Shown here: positions 41,095-51,250 of the stretch, piece after piece
Layout: each line of letters opens with the position of its first letter
Numbering within the stretch: position 1 is the stretch's first letter
Assembly: GCA_907163375.1 (NCBI GenBank)
Contig: CAJQUW010004777.1
Span: 124,001 to 188,000, forward strand
Source of the DNA: Prostheceraeus crozeri
Taxonomy: Eukaryota; Platyhelminthes; Polycladida; Euryleptidae
Direction of reading: 5' to 3'
Length of the DNA: 64,000 bases
Translations under genes and position numbers: made by a program
Notes under the pieces: model-generated
The model's database searches: none
The model's input: only the letters and a program-made list of their open reading frames with translations
Told to the model about the DNA's origin: nothing

Positions 41095-44000
41095 TTATGT
41101 CAATACATCTCCTGAATGTGGTAGCGTGAGTTTTATTCTTTTGGGTGGAGGTATGTTTGTGTCAGGATGTCCATGTGGAAGAGATGTGTTATGTCCTATC
41201 CAACACCTCTTATCCTCCCATGCTGAAAGTGCTCGTTTCTTGAACGTGTACGTTTTCACAGTATGAACTTGAGATTTTAAGATTGTCATATTGACAAACG
41301 TTATAGTTTTATTTTTATAGGCCTTCTTATAGGACCGATGTTTCATTTTATGAACAATGGATTTTGATATACCTTTAGCACGCTTAATACTATCTGCACA
41401 TTCTTTTAGTTTCATGGAATACATTTTAGGACGGAGGAGAATCATTTCATCTATTTCCTTTCCTGCTGTTTCATCCTTAAAACAACCAAGTTTGGCTTTA
41501 TTCTGTATGGAATAGAGTGGATGAGTGGGATTGTAGTTAGATGTATCGAAATATTTTTCTAATGACTTACCTACTTCATTAAAATTTAAATCTTTTTGAG
41601 TGGTAATTCCTAAAAAGAAACTATCTGTATCACCACCCAGCAAGCGAACCTCTTTTACGAGAGGGCATGGTTTTAATATTTTGTAGAAGAGTTGATACAT
41701 TTCAAGCTTGGAATAATCTAAAACGGCTTGCCCAATATAGATGGGTTTGCACAACTCAACTTCTGATTTAATCATTTTAACACCTACAAGATCCTCATCG
41801 ATGATGTCTCTATCAATGAAAAGAGGTGATGAGGTCAATTTGTGATATTTTTGTTCATCAACGACTAGTTTGTAATTCATACGTTTTCTAACATCCTCCA
41901 TGGTCTTTCCGAATAGACTATTATTCTTATATTTATAAAAATCCTTTTCAAAATTATTTTGGGCGAGTGCACGTTTTTGACTGTTACTATCTATGTAGGG
42001 TTTGAGGAAGGCTTTCTGTCTAAATTTGATAATGCGGTGAACTGACTTTAGAAGCATGCCCATTTCTAAATAGAATTTTAATATGCAGAAGTGTACGAGA
42101 TAATTTTTCTTATCATATTGGGTGAGTAAAAGTTTGCGGCATGGTTTGTACCTTGGCTGTCCACACTCTGTTAAGTTATTATGAAATTGTGACATGAATG
42201 GTGAAAACATATCTTCAGTCACTTCGCCAGATTCAGGTGCGAGTGGGAAATCAGCAGTTTTATTTTTAATACTATTTGGATAAATCAAATCCACTTCAAA
42301 ATAATATCCCCAATCACCTTCATCTGGAATATTCAGTATGTTTGAAGGGTTGGAGTAATACTCAAGCTCATTTTGATTTAACCAACTAAACTCGGAATGA
42401 GGTAGTGGTTTAGACAGTGAACTGCCATATAAATTATTTTGGTCATAGTACTTTAGGTGGATATGATCATCACCTACTGTTTCAGATTTTATATGATGTT
42501 TATTTACAAATGTGAGACCACCGCGTATTCCGCGCTCAAATATATTATACATCTCCGGGTCTTGTAAGAGATGAATGGTCTCACCAGTCATTTTAAAGGC
42601 TGATTTAAAGGACATGGCTGGTAGACTGACAAAGTGGATAGGATCTAATTTGTCTTCTTCTAATGCCACTCGTCGAAACTCCTGAAAGACATCAGCCAGC
42701 AAAATGACATCTAATTCTAAGTAAGCGATCATATAATCGCCAAACGTTTTACAATTAAATTTTAACCATGCCTCTTGAGCATGTTCATAGTCCTCTACTG
42801 GACAATCTTCACCCGTCAAATCGTTTTTGAATTTGTCAATGGAAGGAAGGGTTGTTTCATTTAGTTTAGACATTGAGCTAAAATACGCATAAGGAAAGAC
42901 TCCTTTGCGAGTGATTATTTCATCCGTTAAGTTTGGATAGTGTTTCTTCAAAGTTTGACTATGGGGAAGAAACTTGAGATTACGAACGAGAGAAGCTAGT
43001 GACGCTGACATGAATTGAAATGAATCTAAAAATTTTATTTCGAAGAAGACTGTCTTATTTTCTTTAGTTTTATCTACTGGTACTTTTGCTGTCATTGCCA
43101 TGAATTTTTCTCTCGTTTGTGCTATTACATTAAACTGCCACGATTTCATCTGGCTCAACCCTCCTTTTATGAGCATATGACTGTCATAGCCCTTAAAGTT
43201 ATGAAAAATGACGGGTAGTACACGACGTCTCAACCTAAGTGAAAAGTTACATTTGGAGCAGAGTGCGTTTCTAAATTTACCAGTGATGTGATCATGATCA
43301 CGCACTTTCTTAATTTTATCGTCATCAAACGTTTTATGACATTTAGGACAGGATGTGCAACTTTCAAATTTTTGTTTGTCTTCATCTGACATATGTAGTG
43401 ACTTACGCTGCAATTGGGAATCATATGATTGTTGAAATTTTGCAGCTTTATCGAGAAATTCTAGAAATTTTGAAATGCAATCTTCACCTTGCCAAGTATG
43501 CATTTTGTTTTGTCTATTCCTAAAGTGGTCATGCCATACTTCATAGCAGGATATGGCTGCTGGCTTGTGGATGATATCATCAATGTAGCATTCTATGTCT
43601 GCGTAAATGACACGCAGGGGACTTAATTCGTCACCATTATCCCTATGTGAAAATATTTTATCTTTGGGCATGCGTTCCATTTGTAATTTACCTCGCTTGC
43701 ACCATTCATAGTGAGTTTCAAATTTATCTTTACTCCAAAATGAGCGGATGCAGCGGTCGCATACAAAATGTTCACCTCTTTTAGAGTGCCCCAAGTGAGT
43801 GTACAAGCGAGAGATTTTGGGAATACCACAGTAGTGCCATTCCTCGCTATCATCTTGTTTTACTAATAAGAGGTTGACTACACGTTCATAACAAGTTGAA
43901 CGTGAATTATAGCGGGCACCCTTCAACCCCTTCTCCCACACGTGAACGACAATTTTAATCTTATTATGTTTTTCGAACGTTTCTACATCTTTGATTTTCA

Positions 44001-45067
44001 TGTTGTTACTATCACAACCTTCAAAGTCTAGTTCATCCTCCCACTGTCTATAGCTATAGGTGCGATCTCGATGCGCGTTGATATCATTATAGTGAAGGAT
44101 GGATAGGACTGCATATTTGAAACACTGTGATTTACAATCAACATTGATGACAGCTTTCTTATTATACAACGTTTTTGGAAGTTTAAATGTGCCTCGAGCT
44201 GCATGACTTTCTAATAGGGAAATTTTGAATATGGCTGAGTCCACACCATCAAAAATGAGAGCGCTGTCGCGTTGATTGAATTTATCTACATTTGATTTTA
44301 AACATTGAATGTGAAAATTTAGCCAAGACTCGCAGTCTACAACTTCGGTTGCGGAAGAGGAAGGAATATGAAACTGTATTCTCTCCGTCACTTGACCCGT
44401 TTGAAAATCTATTTTAATATATTTTAGTTTAAGGTAGATGAGCGCCTTCATTCTAAAATTGTCTAAATTATTGAAGAGCGCTTCGATAATGTTAGAATTT
44501 TGAAGGAGCCACTCAGGAAAATCTACAATTTGAGTATTGGACTCCATGCAGTAGTCGCGTACTAAATTATTATGTGAAACATTAATGAGGGAGATGGTAG
44601 AGGTACCGTTGGTGTAGTGATCATTTGCATGCGTGTGTTGAAGTCTGTGCGAAGATCGCTGAAAGTGACTATCAAAAGAAAGAGGGCACAAATCGCAAGG
44701 AAAGGAGATGTCATCGTCAGAATCAACTTCACCTCCGGAGATTGACGCCGCTTTGCGTTGACACACACGTTGTTTGATGTGTCGAAGGAGACTGTGCTTC
44801 CTTGTAAACATATGTCCGCAGTCGGCACATTCCCACTCGTTGCCTTGCCGCGAGAGTCCTGAGCTGGAACTCACATCACCTGAAAGAGAAATCATTCTTT
44901 CATCTCTGTTCAAGCCTCAGTGTAGTGTTACAACCTACCTTGACTCAATAACTCTAAACTTTCCTCGAGAAGAGAGGGCGTTGGTGATGAAGTTGATGTC
45001 TGAAATTGAGGAAGATGCTATTAGTCACACGTTTGAGGGAGATGAGAGGAAATTTTCAACTTACCAT
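41095..45067 (-). CDS. polB: Protein-primed DNA polymerase B (spliced)
   Basis: Exons are 45065-45067 (ATG), 44939-44999 and 41095-44879, giving about 1282 residues. Landmarks by residue of the main exon: C2H2 fingers (CADCGHMFTRKHSLLRH, about 29-47; CDLCPLSFDSHFQRSSH, about 73), exonuclease YADIECYID (about 441), zinc/HNH-like CPKCHK ... RDHDHITGKFRNALC (about 520-550), palm motif A YYDQNNLYGSSLS (about 823), motif B NNSLFGKTMEDVRK (about 1000), motif C GGDTDSFFLG (about 1095) and RAKGISKSIV. It replicates the element from its ends. No family A-type coiled coil is present. Open throughout. Confidence 0.95.
44880..44938 (-). other. polB intron 2
   Basis: This is 59 bp with consensus donor CAAG|GTAGGT and acceptor TCTCTTTCAG|GTGATG. 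The flanking exons are in the same frame across the junction, and the intron removes an alternative upstream ATG (44913). Confidence 0.7.
45000..45064 (-). other. polB intron 1, directly after the start codon
   Basis: This is 65 bp, donor ATG|GTAAGT, acceptor CTCAATTTCAG|ACATCA. The second exon reads TSTSSPTPSLLEESLELLSQ, resembling the STPSA start of the leftmost gene, which has the same ATG-intron arrangement. Confidence 0.7.
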
Positions 45068-45109
45068 TTCAACGAAATCAAGTTTAAGGTTGATACTTCT
45101 ACAAGATAG

Positions 45110-45323
45110 AGACTTCACTCAAATAATAGTCAAAGAGAGAGATCGTGCGTTCGTCACTTGTATGATTCACAGATTAAATGAAATGACCTGAATGTCACTT
45201 TGCTTATATACTTTCATCCTCTTCATTCATTGGATGTTCATTCTGATTGGCTGCTTGTGTATACTTAAGAATTAGAAAAATGTTAAAGTTATCATTATTC
45301 AAAGTCAGCATTTCAAAGACAAC
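45110..45323. promoter_or_regulatory. Divergent promoter of polB (minus) and the 145-aa gene (plus)
   Basis: On the minus strand TATATAAG at 45203-45210 is followed 34 bases downstream by TGAATCATACAAGTGACG and a TCTCTCTC tract, the same motif and spacing as at the leftmost gene. Inverted CCAAT boxes (ATTGG at 45228 and 45247) lie between the two transcription units. For the plus strand only a weak TATA-like GTATACTTAA (45256) is seen. Confidence 0.7.
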
Positions 45324-45761
45324 ATGACAAGTCCTCCAACAACACCAAATACCGCATTGGAGTTCTCCTCTCCATATACATCAGCAAAGGTTCTCGTTAC
45401 ACCAAATGCACCAAGAAAGGCGAAGGTGGAGAAGACATACAATCTCGACAATATACGAAAGTTATCATTATCGGAGGAGGATGAAGAGGAGTTGCCCGAC
45501 CTAACAGGCATACGGTGGAAATATTTACAATATGATGCCGAAGGGGTGATGGAGATGACCAGCAAGTCGCACTTGCATCAAATATGGGAGTGGTACACCC
45601 CTAACTCCCAACCGCGAACCGTGGCGGAGTGGGCGTACATTGAGAAAGTGAGGGACGCTGCAGAAGAACGTTTAAAGCAGCTCAACTGTTTTTGTAATCT
45701 ATGTGAAGCCAGACTCTGGGACGATATTGACGATGAAGACCTTTTGAAATACATGCCATAA
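45324..45761 (+). CDS. Unrecognised 145-aa acidic protein
   Basis: MTSPPTTPNTALEFSSPYTS begins a proline/threonine-rich leader, then an acidic patch (SLSEEDEEELPDL) and a helical C-terminal half with WEWYTPNSQP and a CFCNLC cysteine cluster (possible zinc knuckle). AATAAA overlaps the stop. Its position opposite polB, behind a TATA/CCAAT promoter, suggests an early regulatory gene. The LDNIRKL/acidic pattern could be a host-interaction motif, but no family is recognised. Confidence 0.6.
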   Translation: MTSPPTTPNTALEFSSPYTSAKVLVTPNAPRKAKVEKTYNLDNIRKLSLSEEDEEELPDLTGIRWKYLQYDAEGVMEMTSKSHLHQIWEWYTPNSQPRTVAEWAYIEKVRDAAEERLKQLNCFCNLCEARLWDDIDDEDLLKYMP

Positions 45762-45818
45762 TAAATGTTTATTTCGTATTATCTTTGCTTTCATACTGAC
45801 TTACTTGAATGGGGTTTT

Positions 45819-46427
45819 AGTGAATAATTTAACCATGTATACTTTTTCATTTGGAAATAGTAGCACGCTTAGTTTAACTTGTAAATCTTATAACATTTCA
45901 TATGGACGATGATGGTAGATGAAATAGTGTCAAATAAATTAAGATAGCTTACACTTCTGATACAGGGATAGCAATCGACTGCGATCCATGTGTAAAGAGC
46001 TTGTTAGACTACGGATGGGCTTAAGTGGATGATTTAACCATGTATACTTTTTCATTTGGAAATAGTAGCACGCTTAGTTTAACTTGTAAATCTTATAACA
46101 TTTCATATGGACGATGATGGTAGATAAAATAGTGTCAAATAAATTAAGATAGCTTACACTTCTGATACAGGGATAGCAATCGACTGCGATCCATGTGTAA
46201 AGAGCTTGTTAGACTACGGATGGGCTTAAGTGGATGATTTAACCATGTATACTTTTTCATTTGGAAATAGTAGCACGCTTAGTCTAACTTGTAAATCTTA
46301 AAACATTTCATATGGACGATGATGGTAGATAAAATAGTGTCAAATAAATTAAGATAGCTTACACTTCTGATACAGGGATAGCAATCGACTGCGATCCATG
46401 TGTAAAGAGCTTGTTAGACTACGGAAG
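45819..46427 (+). repeat. Three tandem units of 205 bp
   Basis: The units begin near 45819, 46024 and 46229 and differ by only a few bases. Each includes AACCATGTATACTTTTTCAT and AGGGATAGCAATCGACTGCG. The last 19 bases of that second motif recur alone at 47275-47294. No open frame spans a unit. Near-identity implies recent amplification. Confidence 0.95.
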
Positions 46428-46766
46428 AGAGAAGTGTGTTATGTTGCGTGTGGCGCGTGAGTGTCCTCCCATTTCATTCCATTCATCAATTCGTCTCATT
46501 GATAGAGACAGGTAGAACTCATGGTTCTCATAACGTATGCAATGGAAAGTTTTAGGCAACCTTCGACAGTTGGCTAAATGTCGCCCTGACGCGAATGCAT
46601 ACTACGTTGAGACAGAGGCAATCACTTGCAAACATGACGCAGAGAGGTTTAACAAGATTGACCATTGCCGAATGTCCCTTGCGGTATACATAGCTACGGG
46701 TTTCACCGCCGCCCTTTACAGGAACGCCCGTCGAAAGGAAGTATTACACCGAACTGCATTTGCAAC
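46428..46766. other. Gene-free stretch between the tandem units and the first 140-bp repeat
   Basis: I see no supported gene here. A plus-strand open frame from 46537 to 46950 runs through it but enters the 140-bp repeat and has no family resemblance, so I do not call it. Confidence 0.4.
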
Positions 46767-46903
46767 GTTCAAGTTGACTGATAGCAGATTCAACTTAATG
46801 ATAGTATTCGCCAGTCCGAAGACTGCCCAGGGCAAACCGCGAGGAGGTTCTATCATGTCTTGCCCCATGGTGGCCCTTAAGAGAGCCGATGGTTCGTTCT
46901 CGG
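46767..46903 (-). repeat. 140-bp repeat, copy 1, downstream of the 84-aa gene
   Basis: This is one of three nearly identical copies (others at 47299-47439 and 47769-47913), each lying directly 3' of a minus-strand gene. It contains TTGAATCTGCTATCAGTCAA on the minus strand and a GC-rich half. A role as a shared 3' end module is suggested by position. Confidence 0.9.
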
Positions 46904-46927
46904 TGTCAATGGTGTCAATTAAGTTGA

Positions 46928-47182
46928 CTATTGGCTTGAATAGTCAATAGGTATGACAGCTAGGTTGTCATAAACCCTATACCGCCGAGGTCGTACTGGT
47001 GCATCTGGCACCTTTCGGATGCGGGTGGTTTTAGGAGTCCACACCTCATCCGTCCAAACGATCCTCTTGATCTTCCCCTTCTTCTCATCCTCTTCATCCC
47101 ACTCGTCGAGGATGATGAAGTTGGGAATGCCGTTGTCTTCATCGGTGAAGACGGGAATGTTGTCGGCAGATGTCGCTTCCAT
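46928..47182 (-). CDS. Small acidic/basic protein (84 aa)
   Basis: MEATSADNIPVFTDEDNGIP is followed by ILDEWDEEDEKKGKIKRIVW and a basic proline-containing end (VPDAPVRPRRYRVYDNLAVI). A minus-strand TATA box (TATATAAG, 47223-47230) lies about 45 bases upstream of the ATG and a 140-bp repeat follows the stop. This promoter-gene-repeat arrangement supports a real gene. No family recognised. Confidence 0.55.
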   Translation of the reverse strand: MEATSADNIPVFTDEDNGIPNFIILDEWDEEDEKKGKIKRIVWTDEVWTPKTTRIRKVPDAPVRPRRYRVYDNLAVIPIDYSSQ

Positions 47183-47298
47183 CGTGACTTCAAATTGAAT
47201 GAGAAGCGCTACAATCTTCTGGCTTATATAGGGTTTTCAACAATGAATTGCTCAACAGCGAATCAGAATGCTTCAGGGATAGCAATCGACTGCATAAT

Positions 47299-47439
47299 GT
47301 TCAAGTTGACTGATAGCAGATTCAACTTAATGATAGTATTCGCCAGTCCGAAGACTGCCCAGGGCAAACCGCGAGGAGGTTCTATCATGTCTTGCCCCAT
47401 GGTGGCCCTTAAGAGAGCCGATGGTTCGTTCTCGGGAGT
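47299..47439 (-). repeat. 140-bp repeat, copy 2, downstream of the 88-aa gene
   Basis: This is the same repeat as 46767-46903, ending 8 bases before the stop codon of the minus-strand gene at 47447. Confidence 0.9.
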
Positions 47440-47446
47440 CGTCATC

Positions 47447-47713
47447 CTACAGCCTACCAATTCTGCTGAGAGAGTCAAAGACTCTCTCTTTGGTAGCACT
47501 GTCGACTTCCACACTAACTGGCATGTGAGTATAGAGTGGAATGTAGCGCCATTCCGTTGGATTGACAGCAGTTGCTGTCATCGGATTGCCAATCCGAGCA
47601 AGATTATTAAAAACTCTGTCTTGCTCCTCTAGCCTGACGAACTCCTCAAATAAATTTCGCGGCCTTAACTGCGGTCCGCGAGGAGAGCTAACTTGACTGT
47701 TCGGCGTCTGCAT
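47447..47713 (-). CDS. Small protein (88 aa) with a repeated helix motif
   Basis: MQTPNSQVSSPRGPQLRPRN leads to EQDRVFNNLARIGNPM and, at the end, TKERVFDSLSRIGRL: the motif RVF-x-x-L-x-RIG occurs twice, about 50 residues apart. A TATA box (TATATAAA, 47745-47752 on minus) lies about 32 bases upstream, and a 140-bp repeat follows. No family recognised. Confidence 0.55.
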   Translation of the reverse strand: MQTPNSQVSSPRGPQLRPRNLFEEFVRLEEQDRVFNNLARIGNPMTATAVNPTEWRYIPLYTHMPVSVEVDSATKERVFDSLSRIGRL

Positions 47714-47768
47714 GATTGAAATGAAATGAAATGAGAGGCAGTGGTTTATATACCCCTCTAACGCGACG

Positions 47769-47913
47769 CAACGTTCAAGTTGACTGATAGCAGATTCAAC
47801 TTAATGATAGTATTCGCCAGTCCGAAGACTGCCCAGGGCAAACCGCGTGGAGGTTCTATCATGTCTTGCCCCTAGGTGGCCCTTAAGAGAGCCGATGGTT
47901 CGTTCTCGGGAGT
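47769..47913 (-). repeat. 140-bp repeat, copy 3, downstream of the coiled-coil gene
   Basis: This third copy lies about 32 bases beyond the acceptor of the 3' leader intron of the minus-strand gene at 48010-49188. Confidence 0.9.
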
Positions 47914-47945
47914 AAATTGATGGGGTGGTGAAGGCGGGCAAAGAT

Positions 47946-48005
47946 CTGCAATGAAAATGATATGTATTAGAATAGGATATACTATCTTATTTGCTTTTCA
48001 CTTAC
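47946..48005 (-). other. Probable 3' UTR intron of the coiled-coil gene
   Basis: Consensus donor CTTG|GTAAGT lies four bases past the TAA stop and acceptor TTTCATTGCAG|ATCTTT lies 60 bases further on. If spliced, the transcript would run on into the 140-bp repeat. Confidence 0.5.
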
Positions 48006-48009
48006 CAAG

Positions 48010-49188
48010 TTAGTCATCCTTAGGTAGTCTCGCGCGTTTCCGAATCGAAAATTTATGGAGATGGCCGCGCATTCGTAAGCTGGCATGGAGACACTTTTTC
48101 GTGGGATGACCGTTGTAGCAAATAATTGATTCGTCCAGATTTTTATTCACCAATACTTCGCCGGCCAAATGATTGTCCCGAATAGGGATGTGAAACTCAA
48201 ACAAACGATCCTCATTCACACGTTCCCACTCATCCCTCATGCGCTCCAACTTCTCACACGCCTGCCTCTCATCACCCCGCCGAGCCACAGTCCTCTCCAA
48301 CTCAACATTCCTCGCTCTCAACACACTCATCTCCTTCATCATCTCCTCAAACTTCGCCTCTGCATCTCTCATTCTTCTCTCCGCAGCACTCGCCGTCTTC
48401 TCACACGCATCATTCTTCTCTTCCAACTCTCGCGTCTTATTCTTCAAATCAGTCACACAACGCCTCATTCTAATGTTTTCATCCGCCACCTCCTTCGACT
48501 TCAAATCCTTCTTTTTCAACTCATCCAACTCCTTCACAACTTCATCCTTCACTTTCTTCAAACTCTCAAACTTATTCACTAACAACTCATGCGCCATCTG
48601 CTGCGAAACATGTCTCTTCTCTTCATCCTTCAACCACCTCGCCGACTGCACACGAATCCCACCACTCTTCACTTTTGGGGAAGATGAGCTCTTCGGGGGG
48701 TCGGTGATGACGATGTTGGACACCTCCGATGACGAAGAGCTCAACTTCCTCACACGCTTCCTCACACGCTCCCTATCTAAATCCACATCATCCTCATCAT
48801 CACTCTCAAGCACTCTCTTCCGCTGCTCAATCTCACCCTCCAACGACGCAACCGCTCTCGCCAACTCATCATTCTCAACAACATTCTCAACAACATTCTC
48901 AACAACATTCGCAACATTCGCCAACATTCGCTCCCTCTCTTCCACAATCAACTGTGTAAACCTCAAATCAGTCACTAAACCACCACTACAGTCAGCATGC
49001 ACTCTGTAGAAACGCGCCTCATCCTCATCACCCTTCAGCACTCTACACTTCACGCACGCAACCCTATTCAAGACAATCATGTGGCCGGTGCCCGCCTTCT
49101 TGACGTGAGCCTTGGCGTCCGCACTGCGATTTATACGACCGCACACACACATTTTGATGTGAAATTTTCGATTTTTGTCGTTGGCCAT
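48010..49188 (-). CDS. Nuclear-type zinc/coiled-coil protein of unknown function (392 aa)
   Basis: The N-terminal 65 residues contain four Cys/His clusters (MCVCGRIN, HVKKAGTGH, ACVKCRVLKG, VHADC), perhaps one zinc domain. VENVVENVVEN is a short tandem. An acidic patch and basic RVRKRVRKL with a serine run follow, then about 150 residues of uninterrupted coiled coil (MAHELLVNKFESLKKVKDEV to EKLERMRDEWERV). The end is basic. The layout recalls viral nuclear or assembly proteins, but I do not recognise it. It may use a TATA promoter at 49778-49785 and a leader intron. Confidence 0.65.
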   Translation of the reverse strand: MANDKNRKFHIKMCVCGRINRSADAKAHVKKAGTGHMIVLNRVACVKCRVLKGDEDEARFYRVHADCSGGLVTDLRFTQLIVEERERMLANVANVVENVVENVVENDELARAVASLEGEIEQRKRVLESDDEDDVDLDRERVRKRVRKLSSSSSEVSNIVITDPPKSSSSPKVKSGGIRVQSARWLKDEEKRHVSQQMAHELLVNKFESLKKVKDEVVKELDELKKKDLKSKEVADENIRMRRCVTDLKNKTRELEEKNDACEKTASAAERRMRDAEAKFEEMMKEMSVLRARNVELERTVARRGDERQACEKLERMRDEWERVNEDRLFEFHIPIRDNHLAGEVLVNKNLDESIICYNGHPTKKCLHASLRMRGHLHKFSIRKRARLPKDD

Positions 49189-49800
49189 GATAGATTTTAT
49201 TGTGAACTGTAAGATAATGAAATTTGTATAAGTTTGGAATCATGTAGTACAGTCATATTCCTAAAGAGTGTACTGAGTGGCACTCGATCCCGTCGACAGC
49301 CCGAAGGCCTTGTACCGATCACTAGGGAAGTGAGAGATCTTCCCCGATACCCGCTCTTTACAGCTGAAGACATCATTGTCACTGCCCCGAAGTGGTAACA
49401 GGAACGCCGAGTCAAAGGTAGTGATCAGTAGCTGGGATCTAACCCCTCAAAGCTGCCTTAGACTTAGTTAAATTTCAAATCTGATAGCAGATTTGAACTC
49501 AGGATACTTGAAAACCTTAGTCTATATGTTAAAACTTTGAAAAAAGTGAAAATTAAGAATTTTTAAAAAATTCCGCATTTTACTACTCATACTACTTTTA
49601 AAAAATTTTATCAGTAGTAAAGACACTATCAAACTCTATCATACAAACTTTGAAGTAGCAAGATAGCTTGCCTACTTCAAAAGATAGAGTCCTTTGCACC
49701 CGATATCGGGAGCTCAGAGCGACGACCGTCGCTTACCTCGTCTTTCGATGAAGTGATCAGACTTACGTTGTCGCGGGTTTATATATGCTCGGAAGAAAAC
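49189..49800 (-). promoter_or_regulatory. Probable promoter and spliced leader of the coiled-coil gene
   Basis: Read on the minus strand, TATATAAA (49778-49785) is followed about 45 bases later by a good donor (GACGAG|GTAAGC, near 49733); TTATCTTACAG near 49210 is an acceptor just upstream of the ATG at 49188. The intervening 500 bases have no gene. The donor/acceptor pairing is inference. Confidence 0.45.
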
Positions 49801-50085
49801 TTAAAATGGCTCTATCTCCGAAAGTATTCATTGTAGCGACATCCGGTTTGTTGCAAACGATTTGTCTCATCATTCTTTACAATATGACACCTGAACCATT
49901 CTCATATGACCACGGGAAGTTGGTCCGCCAGCACATGTCCATGTAACATGCCACAAGTGAAAAAATTCCTAAGTGTGAGAGCTCCAGTGTGGTGAAAATT
50001 TTGAAAAATTTAAAACTTCCGAATTTCAACCTGGGACCTTAACCAAAACATTTTTCATCAAATTTCACTGACCTCCCCCCCCCTC
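49801..50085. other. Gene-free stretch bordering the 293-bp array
   Basis: No gene is seen. From about 49945 the sequence is an inverted, diverged partial copy of the 293-bp unit that follows, so the array is bounded by an inverted repeat on its left. Confidence 0.6.
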
Positions 50086-51250
50086 GTTCAGAGAAATTTG
50101 ATGAAAAATGTTTTGGTGACGGTCCCAGGTCGAAATTCCACACTTTGGAAAATTTTCAAAATTTTACCCATACAAAGTCACTCTGACACTTAGGATTTTT
50201 TCAGGTGAGCGAGCTCCGACCTAAAATCTTGTAACCGCTCTAACTTTTGAACGAAGACAGATAGGAACAAGCCGATTCTTTCACTGAATTTGTCTCACTC
50301 TTAGCTTTCAAACGAGCTATTGCACGAGAAAATCCGTCCACTAGAAGCCAAGATAGAAGCTAGCTGTCCAGGGGGGGGTCAGTGAAATTTGATGAAAAAT
50401 GTTTTGGTGACGGTCCCAGGTCGAAATTCCACACTTTGGAAAATTTTCAAAATTTTACCCATACAAAGTCACTCTGACACTTAGGATTTTTTCAGGTGAG
50501 CGAGCTCCGACCTAAAATCTTGTAACCGCTCTAACTTTTGAACGAAGACAGATAGGAACAAGCCGATTCTTTCACTGAATTTGTCTCACTCTTAGCTTTC
50601 AAACGAGCTATTGCACGAGAAAATCCGTCCACTAGAAGCCAAGATAGAAGCTAGCTGTCCAGGGGGGGGGAGGTCAGTGAAATTTGATGAAAAATGTTTT
50701 GGTGACGGTCCCAGGTCGAAATTCCACACTTTGGAAAATTTTCAAATTTTTACCCATACAAAGTCACTCTGACACTTAGGATTTTTCAGGTGAGCGAGCT
50801 CCGACCTAAAATCTTGTAACCGCTCTAACTTGTGAACGGCTGGTCCGATTGACTCGCAACAAAAAATGTTGTCGAGCAGTTTTTTCTCCTCTTTCAAACG
50901 AGTAGCTGTAAGACAAAATCCGTCCACTAGAACCAAAGTTAGAAGATTGTTGTCGGGGGGGGGGGGTCAGCGAAATTTGATGAAAAATGTTTTGGTGACG
51001 GTCCCAGGTCGAAATTCCACACTTTGGAAAATTTTCAAAATTTTACCCATACAAAGTCACTCTGACACTTAGGATTTTTTCAGGTAAGCGAGCTCCGACC
51101 TAAAATCTTGTAACCGCTCTAACTTTTGAACGAAGACAGATAGGAACAAGCCGATTGTTTCACTGAATTTGTCTCACTCTTAGCTTTCAAACGAGCTATC
51201 GCACGACAAAATCCGTCCACTAGAAGCCAAAATCGAAGCAAGCTGTCCAG
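50086..51250 (+). repeat. Tandem array of four ~293-bp units next to the right terminal repeat of B
   Basis: GGTGACGGTCCCAGGTCGAA occurs at about 50114, 50405, 50700 and 50994 (spacing 291-295 bases). Each unit contains a run of G (7-11) and the phrase ACGAGCTATTGCACGA or a variant. The last unit merges into the right terminal inverted repeat, and one unit-like block is also present at 28650-28775 inside the left repeat. The array probably arose by copying outward from the terminal repeat. Confidence 0.9.

Noticed and set aside
46537-46950. Plus-strand open frame of 137 codons
   Set aside because: Its second half lies in the 140-bp repeat and the same peptide reappears in the frame at 47195-47632, so it reflects the repeat; the minus-strand genes with TATA boxes explain the region better.
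48239-49009. Plus-strand open frame of 256 codons rich in Ser/Phe/Leu
   Set aside because: It is the antisense shadow of the coiled-coil gene (48010-49188), whose Glu/Lys-rich codons leave the opposite strand open.
49250-49460. Segment with GGGATCTAACCCC and CACTCGATCCCG, at first sight a tRNA or tRNA-derived SINE
   Set aside because: No A box at the right spacing, no cloverleaf and no poly-A or duplication flanks; it fits better as part of a leader intron.
50086-51250. CRISPR-like array
   Set aside because: The units are about 293 bp and nearly identical along their whole length with no spacers; the sequence is eukaryotic.
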